Positions 12,398-23,363 of a stretch of DNA of 64,000 nt are shown one piece after another. Position 1 is the first letter of the stretch. Each line of letters opens with the position of its first letter. Below the pieces are notes generated by a model that was given only the letters and a program-made list of their open reading frames with translations, was not told the DNA's origin and searched no databases. The stretch is from Anastatus disparis. Taxonomy: Eukaryota; Arthropoda; Insecta; Hymenoptera; Eupelmidae. Where the stretch lies: NCBI GenBank assembly GCA_017163975.1, contig JAFFSR010000347.1, positions 1,221,001-1,285,000 on the forward strand, given 5' to 3'. Position numbers and translations under genes: made by a program.

Positions 12398-12458
<61 letters not shown>
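12300..12458. repeat. (TA)n-(TG)n-(TA)n microsatellite
   Basis: (AT) repeat 12300-12340, (GT) repeat 12341-12377, a short interruption, then (AT) to 12458. Long open frames across it are artefacts of the dinucleotide repeat. Confidence 0.95.
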
Positions 12459-12461
<3 letters not shown>

Positions 12462-12590
12462 AAACCGGTCTTTTGAATGTGCGCTACAGTTTGCTATGGA
12501 CTTCTGTATATTTCGTGCGCCGGATACGACCCGAAGTCAGTACTGACGAGCACGGGGTATCGCGCATTCAAAAGATCGGTTTTATATACA
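12459..12590. repeat. Hairpin at microsatellite edge
   Basis: About 130 bp whose ends are inverted repeats: AAAACCGGTCTTTTGAATG on the left and the complement of CATTCAAAAGATCGGTTTT on the right, with TA just outside. Probably a small MITE inserted in the TA repeat. Confidence 0.65.
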
Positions 12591-13137
12591 ATTACATATG
12601 AGTGATTCTACCAAACCCTTAACTTCTTAGGGAACTCTAGAGTGCTGAATTAGAAACACTATAGCTCAGCTTCTTGAAGAGGCATACGAACATAACACGA
12701 TTCAAATTAATGGTTTTAAAGCCAAGAAATATATCCTGGTATTTTTGTGAGAACACATAAAAAGTTATTCTGAAGATTTTGTAAAATTATCGAATCAAGG
12801 GGCCATTTCACGTGATTAATCATATAAAAATGCAAAATTTTCGAAGATTTATGGAAATATTTAATTTAATATATTGGATATTGGATAAATTATACAAACT
12901 TTAATGCAAATTATGTACTTTTGCATTAAAATTTATGTAATTTACAGTATGATTACTGCAAAATGCATTGATTTTTATGCAAATTGTGTTAAACTTGATA
13001 TGTTTTACAGCATAATTACTTTAACACCTCATTTGAATTTAATTAAATTTATGGCATTAAATTTCATAATATTCAAGGATAAGTACATCATGAATTGGGG
13101 GCTTGGCGAGCAGGGCGAGCAGGGGGTGACCCCCCCA
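12591..13137. other. AT-rich, nothing recognised
   Basis: No gene or repeat recognised, apart from G/C-rich bases (GGGCGAGCAGGG) just before the next microsatellite. Confidence 0.5.
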
Positions 13138-13222
<85 letters not shown>

Positions 13223-13227
13223 CGTGC

Positions 13228-13300
<73 letters not shown>
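13138..13300. repeat. (TA)n-(TG)n microsatellite with TGCG variants
   Basis: (TA) about 13138-13169 followed by (TG) to 13299, with a cluster of GTGC units near 13218-13233. This accounts for the Cys/Val and Thr/His repeat frames on both strands. Confidence 0.95.
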
Positions 13301-14764
13301 AAAAGAAAGAACTTATAACATCAATTTTTAAAATTTTCAATATATAATAAAAATGCAATTAATTATTTACAAAATTACGAATTAATAAAATGAATCTAAC
13401 TATTAATTCGCTTAGAATATAGTGAATAAAGAAGGGAATTTAAATCATAAGCTGATACATTAATATTTTGTATGTTACTGGTTACATTTCATATACATAT
13501 TTTATGTAATATTATATTCTAAAATAATTAAAATAATAGTAATAATTCATTTTCTACATTGTGAATATCAAACTAAATAAAAAATAATTGATGAATCGAC
13601 CATTTTAGTTAGCAAAATTTCTATTAGGGCTATTTTTAAATTATAAAATACACAAATATATAAAAATGCATTTTTATATATTTAATAAAGTAGTTTAGTT
13701 CAATAAAAACACATATCTTTTTATGATTACATTTTTTTATAGTTTTCACTATTACTTTATTTATTTTATATAATTATTTACCGACATATTACCGGCTGTA
13801 CACGGTAAGATTTTTTTTTAAATTTTGATAGAAGGTATCCAATATTGCTTATACCAAACATAATAGCATAATAAGTAACTTTTTCTTATGGACGGTGACA
13901 AAATCTATTAACTATTCGTAGCTTAAATTTAACTATTTCTAAATATGGGTATGTTTTACGTGAAATTTTAAACAAAAAATATTGCGATTTATTTTATTTA
14001 AAAATAAATACTTTTTAGATAATAAAATCAGAAATTTAACTATTAAAAATAATGTTTGGCAAAAAATAAGTTGTATATTACATGCCATTCCCAACAAAAA
14101 ATATTCTTATTACCAAAAGTTAATTACTAGTGAAAAATAAATTTAAAAGTTGATCTATGAAAGGGATAAAGTTGTATTTAAACAGTTGAGAAAAATAAAA
14201 TATTGGCAAAATGAAAAAATATAACCTTTAGAATCACTACAAAAATATTATAAAAACCAGTTATTTGTTTCCACTAGATTGAAATATAATATTTTATAAA
14301 GTTAATGAAAAATTTTATTGTCTCTTGTTTGAGAAAAAGTTGGAAAAAGTTTTACCAACGAAAATTTCATAAATTGATATAAGTACATCAACAATCGTTT
14401 TATAAGTACATTTTTTTAAAAAATTGTATTTCCCTTATTAAATAAATTTTTTTTTAATTATAACTTTTTTGTTTGTTATAATTGATAATTTTTACGTAAA
14501 CGTAACTAATATTAATAAAGAGATGGGTTGTTAGATAAAGACTCAGAATTCAGCGTTATATTAATAAGATCTATTACGATCTGTTCTATTTATCAAACAT
14601 GATATAAAATGACTTATCGCCGAAATCAATAAAATAATAAAATCAATGTTACTAAAAATTCTATTTGTTAAATATTTAAATTGATTGCATTGAATCAATT
14701 TAACTGTAAATATTATGTTCCGGTTTTTATCAACTCGGCATATATTCTTCTATTCATTCGTACT
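13301..14764. other. AT-rich, nothing recognised
   Basis: Very AT-rich, full of short A and T runs and without an open frame worth calling. Possibly the remains of older elements. Confidence 0.5.
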
Positions 14765-15057
14765 TACACTGAAAAATAAATAGTGATGTAGCTGAACTAC
14801 CGGTAGTCGAACCACGCTCTCTTAAGTTCGTATGCACGGAGTCTTGCTGCAAGAGAACAGTAGCGCCTCTGTGGCAAAAGAGCTTCACTTCACATCGGAG
14901 AGACGCGAGTGGGAACTGAGAAGCCCCTCAAAAAGAACGGTTAGCTTCTTCTGTGGGGCATCACACTCACCACCAGAGAAAAGATTTGCATGCTTACTGT
15001 TTGGTAAAGCAGAAGTACTTCGTGGGACTCGTAGTTCACCACTTTCTTTTCAGTGTA
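14765..15057. mobile_element. TA-flanked MITE, 289 bp, CACTGAAAA termini
   Basis: TA at 14765-14766 and 15056-15057. The element starts CACTGAAAAATAAATAGTG and ends with the complement of CACTGAAAAGAAAGTGGTG; AACTAC also matches further in. TA duplication and a CACTG terminus fit Tc1/mariner-mobilised MITEs. Interior GC is higher than the flanks. Confidence 0.7.
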
Positions 15058-15295
15058 TATATACTCACTCGTACTCATGCATACTCATTTTAACTTACGT
15101 AAACTCATTTACACTCTTGCAAATTTCTAAATATTCATCCATACTCTTAAATACTTATTTGCACTCTTGCGTACTCTTGAATACTCATTGGTACTCTTGC
15201 ATACTTTTCAATATTCATTCGTATTCTACGAATACTCATTCTTACTGTTGCATACTCACTAAATCTCTTTCAAACTTTTACGTATTCATTACTAA
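15056..15295. repeat. Minisatellite of TACTCATTcgTACTCTTGCA-like units
   Basis: Degenerate tandem repeat built from TACTCAT and ACTCTTGC blocks with a period of about 15-20 bp. Directly after it (15300-15360) the complementary words (GAGTAC, GAGAGTACGCATGAG) appear, as if a short inverted copy follows. A 166-codon frame that spans the MITE and this repeat is not credible as a gene. Confidence 0.7.
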
Positions 15296-15632
15296 AAGCG
15301 TTCACGAAAAGAGTATTAGAGAGTACGCATGAGAACTAAAGAATGCTTGAGAGTACTGAAGAGTTTTTCTATGAGTAATTAAGTGAGAAACCCCTCGGAA
15401 TTTTTTAAAAAATATAGTTTGATTTATGTCTATAAACAAATTGAATATCTTTTTCAATTTTGAATTAAATGAAACCCAAAAACTTTTGTTTGAAAATACT
15501 CTAAAAGGCGCTCATCTTAAAAAAGAAAAGTCAAATTCCGCTCAATAGTTTTTGAGCTAGGACTTACCAAAGTTAACTTGTGTTTATTATTAAACAATAA
15601 ACAATAAAAAGTCAATTGAAGCGTAGATTAAT
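15296..15632. other. AT-rich, inverted minisatellite remnant then nothing recognised
   Basis: Starts with the inverted words of the minisatellite, then AT-rich unique sequence up to the repeat fragment at 15633. Confidence 0.45.
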
Positions 15633-15936
15633 TCATTGCTCTTATTTTCGAAATATTCATCTTCAAATTTTATATTATTTCCATTTTAAATTATTAAATC
15701 TTCAAATAGCAGAATTATAATGTAAAAAATAAATAAAGTGACCATCGTATGCTTGAGTATTTACTTTAGATTCACTCAGGTAATGTTAAGGTTATAATGC
15801 ATTCAGAAAATAAATAAAAATAAAAGACTCAGCTAAAGCTTGATCATAATTGAGCTTTGACTTTGGCAAGGGTCAATGATTTTAATTCGCTTTACACAAA
15901 TGTTTCTTTTTCATACATTTCAAACATTTTATTTGA
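15633..15936. repeat. Fragment of the palindrome arm, split from its continuation by a DNA transposon
   Basis: Matches 22180-22690 in the same orientation (without the MITE at 22332-22544) and 20345-20640 inverted. It ends in TTTGA at the left edge of the 3.7-kb transposon; the continuing word GAATTAAACAG resumes at 19666, showing that the transposon landed inside this repeat. Confidence 0.8.
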
Positions 15937-16487
15937 GGCTAATTCCATTTCAAATCGAACAGTCAGTATACACTCAAGTCACCAATTACTGCGCTAATGG
16001 AGTATGTTATTCTACCCTAAAAATAAGGGTATACGTATTTTTTTATTTTGCTAAAATATCAAAATTGCATACAAAAACTAAATGTTAAAACTGAAAATGT
16101 TGAGAATAACTTTAGAGGGCTATCGTTTTACCAATTTTCAATGAATTTTGGTAAACCTAATTTTGTTTTATTATGTTTTAAGCCCTCTTTAATTCAGTGC
16201 AAGAAATTTCAAAAAAGACTAAAAAATTACTAAGATATGTGCATTTTACCAAAAAATGCACTTTTTATGCACATGCATTTTTCTCGAAAAACCCATTTTT
16301 TTTTTGCTGAAATTTTTTGTGCTCATAGAGGACCAAATTACCTATCTAATGATACTTGGTTGATCCCGTACTTATTTGTTTGAAGCGAGAAAAAAAATTC
16401 ACAAATTTTATTGGTGAAAAATTTTTGTATATACGTTCGGAAATTTTAAGCAATGTAGATTTAAACACTATCCTTCTTTTAGCATTA

Positions 16488-16575
16488 CCCAGGAACAACG
16501 ACGTGGACGTAGAAGGTTTCTGTTCCCTTCGGGGTGCTCTTTTAAAGTGAGTTTCCCTTGCCTCTCACTGTTGGG
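16488..16575 (+). other. Structured segment shared with the mariner-like element (copy 1)
   Basis: About 85 nt matching 62217-62340. Predicted hairpins: GGAACA (16492-16497) with TGTTCC (16521-16526); CCC-TTCG-GGG just after; GTGAG with CTCAC near the end. In the other copy the first stem is GGAGCA/TGCTCC, a compensatory change at one pair. Confidence 0.5.
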
Positions 16576-16592
16576 ATGCGTCAAAAATATAA

Positions 16593-18737
16593 TTATAAAT
16601 AATTACTTTTTTTTATTTTTGCACTTATTATTTTTAGTTCTAAGTGTAGCCTTACGACGTTTGACTTTTTTTCCTTGTCTTTCACTTTAGTCAGTGCATG
16701 TATAGCTGTTCTGCCAATAAATATATGCGATTTCAATTCCCCAAGTTGTTTTAACCACATATAACTTTTTTGAATCCCATTATATTTAGGAACTGTACTC
16801 CATTCAATATTTTTTTCTTTTCTAAATTTTTCAATCTCATTTATTGGTAATAATATGATTTTGATTGCACTGGTGTACTTTTGAACCCAATTTATAAAAT
16901 CGACAGCATTTTGTATCGATTCTTCATGAACTCTTTTTAAGTTATGTGAAGTAGCATAATGCTTTAGAAGCCCACCTATTCCATCAACGGCTCCTTTCCC
17001 ATGACCAGTCGCAGAAAATAACCATTTCATTTAATATGAAAAATGTTTGAATTCATGTAGCTGAAAACGATTTTTAAATTGGCTTGCAGCTCCATCTGAT
17101 ATAATAGTGACTTTAGTAACTAAATCATTTTTCATAAGATCGATAATTTTATTTATTGCTAATAGCGCATATGCAGTATCATGCTTTTTGTCGTCACTAA
17201 CGATCGCAAAGCTTTGCGTTATCTCTCCTTGGTAACAGACTGCAGTAAAAATAGAAATTTTGTTATTCACCCAATGATTTCCCTGAACCGCTTTATTATT
17301 TATTACAGACCAATTTTCTGCACAATCAACGATAATTAACTTAGTAAGATCAGCTTTACCTTCTTCTTTTTCTTTTTTATAGCTTCACGTTGAATATTTT
17401 TTATGTATACGTGAGTACTTGCTTTTAGTGCGCAGATTGAAAATTTTTCTTTAAAAACTGATAAGCTTACTGTTTGTTTGATAAGATTACCATTATCCCA
17501 CAAAGCAAACGTAATTTCATCTTCACAATTTTCTTTCAATTTTTACAATTTTAATGTGATACCCTCACTACCGGGGCAATAATTGCATTCTTGCAAGAAA
17601 CACGAATCAGATGGTTCAGAACACAACATTGCGTTAGTTATTTCTGAACGAATTAAATCTAATTCAGAATTATTATCGCCTCTAAAACGAATTAAACTTG
17701 TAAGAAACAGTTCAAAATTTTCGCAATGTACACAAAGACAAGTTTCCTTCACAGGGCTTGTTAAGACGAAACTTGATCTTAGACTATAGAATTTCGATTT
17801 TCCTATTTGTAAGTTTGGATTTTCTTGTCTTAATTGACTATATGTTTCTTTTAAGCTTCGAGTATGAAACCGTTTAACTTTTTTAGTTTTTGTATTATTA
17901 ACTTTAACAGTAACAACATCAGATTTATTTGGACTTTGTCTACTACAATTAAAATCATCATTTAAAAAATATTCCATAGCGATATTTTTTGTATTTTCAT
18001 GAATAGGATGACCAGTATATGAATCTGGCTCCGAATAAACTCCTTTATTTTTCACGAGATTTCTTGATTTATTTATCATATACTCGCTTATATTCGGGAA
18101 TAGTGAGCAAATTTTTATTTTGCTTAATTTTGAAGGTAGTAGAGTTAGAAGTTTTATTTTCTCCGAAACAGAAGAACATTTTTCTAAAGCCGATTTAAAA
18201 TTTTCTACAAATTCGTTCCCATAGTTTTCAGTCGAACTTTTGTCCGATTCTATTGATTCAACTGAAATGCCATACGCATCTTCTAATTTACTTCCGACAG
18301 TAGCAGAAAAAGCTGAAATTAAAGATTTTTTCTTTTTAGATACGTAATTTTCTGTTAAATTTTTAGGTATTGCAGTTTTTCTTTTTAGCGGCGAGACGCA
18401 TTGAGGTAAAATTGTATTAATACTCTCGTTCAATTCCTGTATTCGTTCGGGTGTCTTGGGGATGAAATCATCATGTTTTCCGCTAAAAAGTTCAGTGATT
18501 TCATTTTCAAGATGTAGATTCAAGATCCCTTAAAATCATTTTTGACATGCGTTCATGGCAATTTTTGCATACATTAGTAGATGGCAGTATCTTTAAATCT
18601 GGATAAAGCTGTGCCAAATTAATGGCCAAATCTTCCAACGGTCCAAAACGTAAATTTCTGCTTTTATAAACTACCTTCTTATGCATTTGAAAAAAATCGG
18701 GACATCGAACTCTTGTAGAAGAGTGAATTTCGGACAT
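16593..18737 (-). pseudogene. Transposase with DDD-type core (Sola-like), disrupted
   Basis: Minus-strand coding of about 700 codons in pieces. The N-terminus (18737-18507) has a zinc-binding pair CKNCHERM. The middle part (18523-17543) has cysteine clusters CLCVHCENFELF and LQECNYCPG. The catalytic part has three well-placed aspartates: VDCAENW near 17310, IISDGAASQFKNRF near 17100 and GHGKGAVDGIGG near 16990. The pieces are separated by frameshifts near 18510 and at a Lys-rich run near 17345, and by in-frame stops between 17543 and 17539 and at 17031-17033. The set of motifs is common in uncharacterised animal transposon proteins. I assign it to Sola only tentatively, from DDD plus the 4-bp duplication of its host element. 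Some piece starts are not ATG. Confidence 0.7.
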
Positions 18738-18970
18738 CGTAATTGCAGAGTTTTGTTTACTTTTTCACAAGTCCGAAAAGTACCTTTCAAAGCAGACGTA
18801 AGAATAACTAGCTTGTATATAACAATTCTAATATGCTGTTTTGGTTACGCGAGGTATTTGTCCGCGAATGAGCCTCCTATTGTCTGTGCATCGAAACATA
18901 CATAATATAGATATACACGAATAGAATTATTATTTTCCATTTTTTAATATTTATTTTTATATTACGAATT

Positions 18971-18975
<5 letters not shown>

Positions 18976-19044
<69 letters not shown>
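18976..19044. repeat. (TA)n microsatellite
   Basis: About 35 TA units inside the transposon, next to its right inverted repeat. The Ile/Tyr repeat frames here are artefacts. Confidence 0.95.
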
Positions 19045-19047
<3 letters not shown>

Positions 19048-19990
19048 TATTGATGATATATACATACATACAAAGGTAAACAAATAATGAGCGAAGCATG
19101 CGACAGCGTTGGAATGAACATTGCTTAAGACTTTCGAACGTATATACAAAAATTTTACACCAATAAAATTTGTGAATTTTTTTTCTCGCTTCAAACAAAT
19201 AAGTACGGGATCGACCAAGTACCATTAGATAGGTAATTTGGTCCTCTATGAGCACAAAAAATTTCAGCAAAAAAAAAATGGATTTTTCGAGAAAAATGCA
19301 TGTGCATGAAAAGTGCATTTTTTGGTAAAATGCACATATCTTAGTCATTTTTTAGTCTTTTTTGAAATTTCTTGCACTGAATTAAAGAGGGCTTAAAATA
19401 TAATAAAACAAAATTAGGTTTACCAAAATTCATTGAAAATTGGTAAAACGATAGCCCTCTAAAGTTATTCTCAACATTTTCAGTTTTAACATTTAGTTTT
19501 TGTATGCAATTTTCAAAAGTGCATATCTGATGCAATTTTGATATTTCAGCAAAATAAAAAAATACGTATACCCTTATTTTTAGGGTAGAATACCATACTC
19601 CATTAGCGCAGTAATTCGTGACTTGAGTGTATACTGACTGTTCGATTTGAAATGGAATCAGCCTTGAATTAAACAGCAGTTTCAAACAGCGTAAAGGTAT
19701 GATAAATTTCTTTTATATTTTATGTTTTTAATAATTCTATTAACTTAGAAATTTTTTATAACAATTTATAATTTGATTTTATTTGATTACCTTTATTTTT
19801 TAAACATACATTTTATAAACATTTTTGTTAATTTTAAAATTTATTTTAATAGATGATTATATTGTATTCTATTTATTAGGATCATCTTTCATCCAAGGGT
19901 GTTTCATGTGAATATTGGGTCTGATATTTACATCATCTTATAAAATAAAAAGAGACGGACTCAGATTCAGCTTGAATCTCTGCTGTTGAA

Positions 19991-20342
19991 TTAAACAGGA
20001 GTTTCAAACTGCGTAAAAGAATGATAAATTTCTTATAACTTTTGAGTCTTAGCCTCTTTTGAATTTTAAATGTGATGCTGTAGCTAAACAGATGCATAAT
20101 ATTTTGATAAAAGGCACGTAGATGTAAATGTATCCTAATAATGCAAATGCAACAGTTTTTATATTTTTCAATTGTATTTTCACATAAATTTAGAAGCATA
20201 CTTGCGTATACTTAAAAATTATAATTATAGAAAATATACATTTTAATTGTATCGGTTTATTATTTTTCTCATAAAATTTTTAAGAACATAAAATGTATAA
20301 GAAATTTATCATAACTTTACGCAGTTTGAAACTCCTGTTTAA
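19991..20342. mobile_element. TTAA MITE, 344 bp, ACAGGAGTTTCAAACTGCG termini, copy 1
   Basis: TTAA at 19991-19994 and 20339-20342 with inverted repeats of about 45 bp beginning ACAGGAGTTTCAAACTGCGT. The 48-bp terminal word also occurs at 19669 and 23322, so the surrounding arm is probably built from more than one such element. Confidence 0.7.
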
Positions 20343-20821
20343 TTCAAATAAAATGTTTGAAATGTATGAAAAAGAAACATTTGTATAAAGCGAATTAAAA
20401 TCATTGACCCTTGCCAAAGTCAAAGCTCAATTATGATCAAGCTTTAGCTGAGTCTTTTATTTTTATTTATTTTTCAAATACATTATAACCTTAACAATAT
20501 CTGAGTGAATCTAAAGTAAATACTCAAGCATACTATGGTCACTTTATTTATTTTTTACATTATAATTCTGCTATTTGAAGATATAATAATTTAAAATGGA
20601 AATAATATAAAATTTGAAGATGAATATTTCGAAAATAAGAGCAATGATTTAATCTAGTTTGATTAAAACTTATCTTAAATTATAGAAAAATGTTTCCTTC
20701 TCTTTATTATAAATAATAATAAATTTATTTATTTTTCACATCATATTTCTTCTTCTGTATTATCCGTTTAAATAACTCTTAATTTTCAAATGAATTTTTC
20801 ACTTTCATACGAAGAACTTCC

Positions 20822-21209
20822 TTAAGAATGGGCCGAACTATCTGTCTTTGTCTAATAGCGTTTTTCATCATTTATGTAAACAATATCCGGTATAACAAGA
20901 AAAAAATAGCAGCCCCCGCTAGATATTAGTATAATAAGTAAGTTTTGTAATAACAAACAAATTTTTTCATTGCGTAGTTTTTGAGTAATTAGGGACCTAC
21001 CAAAAAAGATAGGTTATATTCTAGATGGCTAGTAGGTCTCTAATCAGTCAAAAACTATGCGGTAAAAAATTTGATTGTTATTACAAAATTTACTAATTAT
21101 ACTATTATCTAGCGGGGGCTGCTATTTTTTTCTTGTTATAAAGGATAGTTTTTATATTACTAATGAAAAACGCTATTAGACAGAGACAGATAGTTCGGCC
21201 CCTTCTTAG
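20822..21209. mobile_element. TTAA palindromic MITE, 380 bp, GGGGCCGAACTATC family, copy 1
   Basis: TTAA at 20822-20825 and TTAG (mutated) at 21206-21209. The termini read GAATGGGCCGAACTATCTGT and its inverted counterpart, and the element is palindromic nearly to its centre. Box TGTCTTTGTCTAAT starts 17 nt inside the left TTAA (20843). The matching place in the other arm (near 22008) is an empty CCTTAATTAATAATG-type site. Confidence 0.85.
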
Positions 21210-21414
21210 TTAATAATGTTTATCAAAAATTAATAATAAGTACAGAATTCTCATTTAGTTTATTATAGACATTAACGATAGAAATAATGATACTTTTAAA
21301 ATTATTTAACATTTTTTTCAATTATTTAAAATTTTTCAATTTTCTAATTTGTTTAAACAATATTAAAAATTAATATCAAATAAGTTCTCATTTAGTAGAT
21401 AAAATGACATAAGA

Positions 21415-21797
21415 TTAAGAGCAGGCCGGATTCGCTGTCCTTGTCTAATTGGCATTTTTGTTATTTATTCAAGTTTTAATCGGTGTATCTTCAAATTAAA
21501 GGTCGAGAACAATATATATTATTATTATGAACATCTATGCACAAGAAAAAAAATATCTATCGGTTTGTTTTTGAGAAAAGTAAGTAACACGAAAATATTA
21601 TAAACATAAACTTTTACTTTGGCGTTACTTACTTTTCTCAAAAACAAACCGGTAGATATTTTTTTTCTTGTGCATAGATGTTCATAATAATAATATATAT
21701 TGCGCTCGACCTTTTATTTGAAGGTACACCGATTAAAACTTGAGTAAATAACAAAAATGCCAATTAGACAAGGACAGCGAATCCGGCCTGCTCTTAA
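21415..21797. mobile_element. TTAA palindromic MITE, 375 bp, GAGCAGGCCGG family, at the palindrome axis
   Basis: TTAA at 21415-21418 and 21794-21797; termini GAGCAGGCCGGATTCGCTGT and complement. Box TGTCCTTGTCTAAT begins 17 nt inside the TTAA (21436). The flanks AAGATTAA and TTAATCTT are themselves mirror images, so the insertion sits at the exact centre of the larger palindrome. Confidence 0.85.
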
Positions 21798-22331
21798 TCT
21801 TATGTCATTTTATCTACTAAATGAGAACTTATTTGATATTAATTTTTAATATTGTTTAAACAAATTAGAAAATTGAAAAATTTTAAATAATTGAAAAAAA
21901 TGTTAAATAATTTTAAAAGTATCATCATTTCTATCGTTAATGTCTATAATAAACTAAATGAGAATTCTGTACTTATTATTAATGATTGATAAACATTATT
22001 AATTAAGGAAGTTCTTCGTATGAAAGTGAAAAATTCATTTGAAAATTAAGAGTTTTAAACGGATAATATAGAAGAAGAAATATGATGTGAAAAATAAATA
22101 AATTTATTATTATTTATAATAAATAAAAGGAAACATTTTTCTATAATTTAAGATAAGTTTTAATCAAACTAGATTAAATCATTGCTCTTATTTTCGAAAT
22201 ATTCATCTTCAAATTTAATATTATTTCCATTTTAAATTATTATATCTTCAAATAGCAAAATTATAATGTAAAAAATAAATAAAGTGACCATCGTATGCTT
22301 GAGTATTTACTTTAGATTCACTCAGATATTG

Positions 22332-22544
22332 TTAAGGCGACTTCGAATTGTAGGTTAGGTTTTATTTTTGAGTTTACAAATTACTCTTTCAATATGTAAA
22401 ATTTTTCAGATTTTTTAATTTTTCACCATTCTACGGGTTATAATAAATGGTAGAAAATTAAAAAATTCAAAAAATTTTAGAAACTGAAAGAGTAATTTGT
22501 AAACTACAAAATGAAATCGAACCGAACTTCCGTAGTCGCCTTAA
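22332..22544. mobile_element. TTAA MITE, 205 bp, GGCGACT termini
   Basis: TTAA at 22332-22335 and 22541-22544, termini GGCGACTTCGAATTGTAG and the complement of a diverged GGCGACTACGGAAGTTC, plus a long inner inverted repeat (TTTACAAATTACTCTTTCA). Three other copies of the host repeat (near 15785, 20490 and 23515) keep the uninterrupted TTAA, so this insertion is specific to this copy. Confidence 0.9.
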
Positions 22545-22692
22545 GGTTATAATATATTTGGAAAATAAATAAAAATAAAAGACTCAGCTAAAGCTTGATC
22601 ATTATTGAGCTTTGACTTTGGCAAGGGTCAATGATTTTAATTCGCTTTATACAAATGTTTCTTTTTCATACATTTCAAACATTTTATTTGGA

Positions 22693-23044
22693 TTAAACAG
22701 GAGTTTCAAACTGCGTAAAGGTATGATAAATTTCTTATATATTTTATGTTCTTAATAATTTTAAGAAAAAAATAATAAACCGATACAATTAAAATGTGTA
22801 TTTTCTATAATTATAATTTTTCAGTATACGCAAGTATGCTTCTAAATTTATGTGAAAATACAATTGAAAAATATAAAAACTGTTGCATTTGCATTATTAG
22901 GATACATTTACATCTACGTGCCTTTTATCAAAATATTATGCATCTGTTTAGCTACAGCATCACATTAAAAATTAAAAAGAGGCTAAGACTCAAAAGTTAT
23001 AAGAAATTTATCATTCCTTTACACAGTTTGAAACTCCTGTTTAA
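22693..23044. mobile_element. TTAA MITE, 344 bp, ACAGGAGTTTCAAACTGCG termini, copy 2
   Basis: TTAA at 22693-22696 and 23041-23044. Same length and ends as the copy at 19991-20342, being its mirror in the palindrome. Confidence 0.7.
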
Positions 23045-23363
23045 TTCAACAGCAGAGATTCAAGCTGAATCTGAGTCCGACTCTTTTTATTTTATAAGAT
23101 GATGTAAATATCAGACTTAATATTCACATGAAACACCCTTGGATGAAAGATGATCCTAATAAATAGAATACAATATAATCATCTATTAAAATAAATTTTA
23201 AAATTAACAAAAATGTTTATAAAATGTATGTTTAAAAAATAAAGGTAATCAAATAAAATCAAATTATAAATTGTTATAAAAAATTTCTAAGTTAATAGAA
23301 TTATTAAAAACATAATATATATAAGAAATTTATCATACCTTTACGCAGTTTGAAACTCCTGTT

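Larger units (their letters stand above)
15937..19663. mobile_element. 3.7-kb DNA transposon, ~545-bp terminal inverted repeats, TTGA target duplication
   Basis: The left end (GGCTAATTCCATTTCAAATC) and right end (complement of GGCTGATTCCATTTCAAATC) start inverted repeats of about 545 bp, 15937-16480 and 19120-19663. TTGA is repeated at 15933-15936 and 19664-19667. Intact relatives of the target (20340-20355 and 22680-22695) have the uninterrupted ATTTGAATTAAAC-type site, which supports a 4-bp duplication. It contains a broken transposase on the minus strand and a (TA)n run near the right end. Four-bp duplications and a DDD enzyme suggest the Sola superfamily (inference). Confidence 0.8.
19669..23363. 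repeat. 3.7-kb palindrome (inverted duplication), axis near 21606
   Basis: 19669-21418 is repeated in inverted orientation from 23363 back to 21794. The arms match nearly base for base by eye, except that the left arm holds a 380-bp TTAA MITE (20822-21209) and the right arm a 205-bp one (22332-22544). The axis lies inside a third, itself palindromic, TTAA MITE (21415-21797). The 88-codon and 102-codon frames at 19933-20199 (minus) and 22794-23102 (plus) are the same repeat read from the two arms and show no protein character. Confidence 0.85.

Noticed and set aside
12199..13347. Long open frames of Tyr/Ile, Cys/Val and Thr/His repeats
   Set aside because: They are dinucleotide microsatellites read as codons and lack any protein character.
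14832..15332. 166-codon plus-strand frame
   Set aside because: It begins inside a MITE and runs through the minisatellite; Ser/Tyr/Thr repeats come from the TACTCAT units.
16488..16575. Hammerhead ribozyme or known snRNA
   Set aside because: The conserved CUGAUGA and GAAA core is absent and no snRNA landmark was found; kept only as an unknown structured segment.
19933..23102. Similar 88- and 102-codon frames in opposite orientation
   Set aside because: They are the two arms of the palindrome; conservation comes from the duplication, and the residue make-up is that of AT-rich noncoding DNA.
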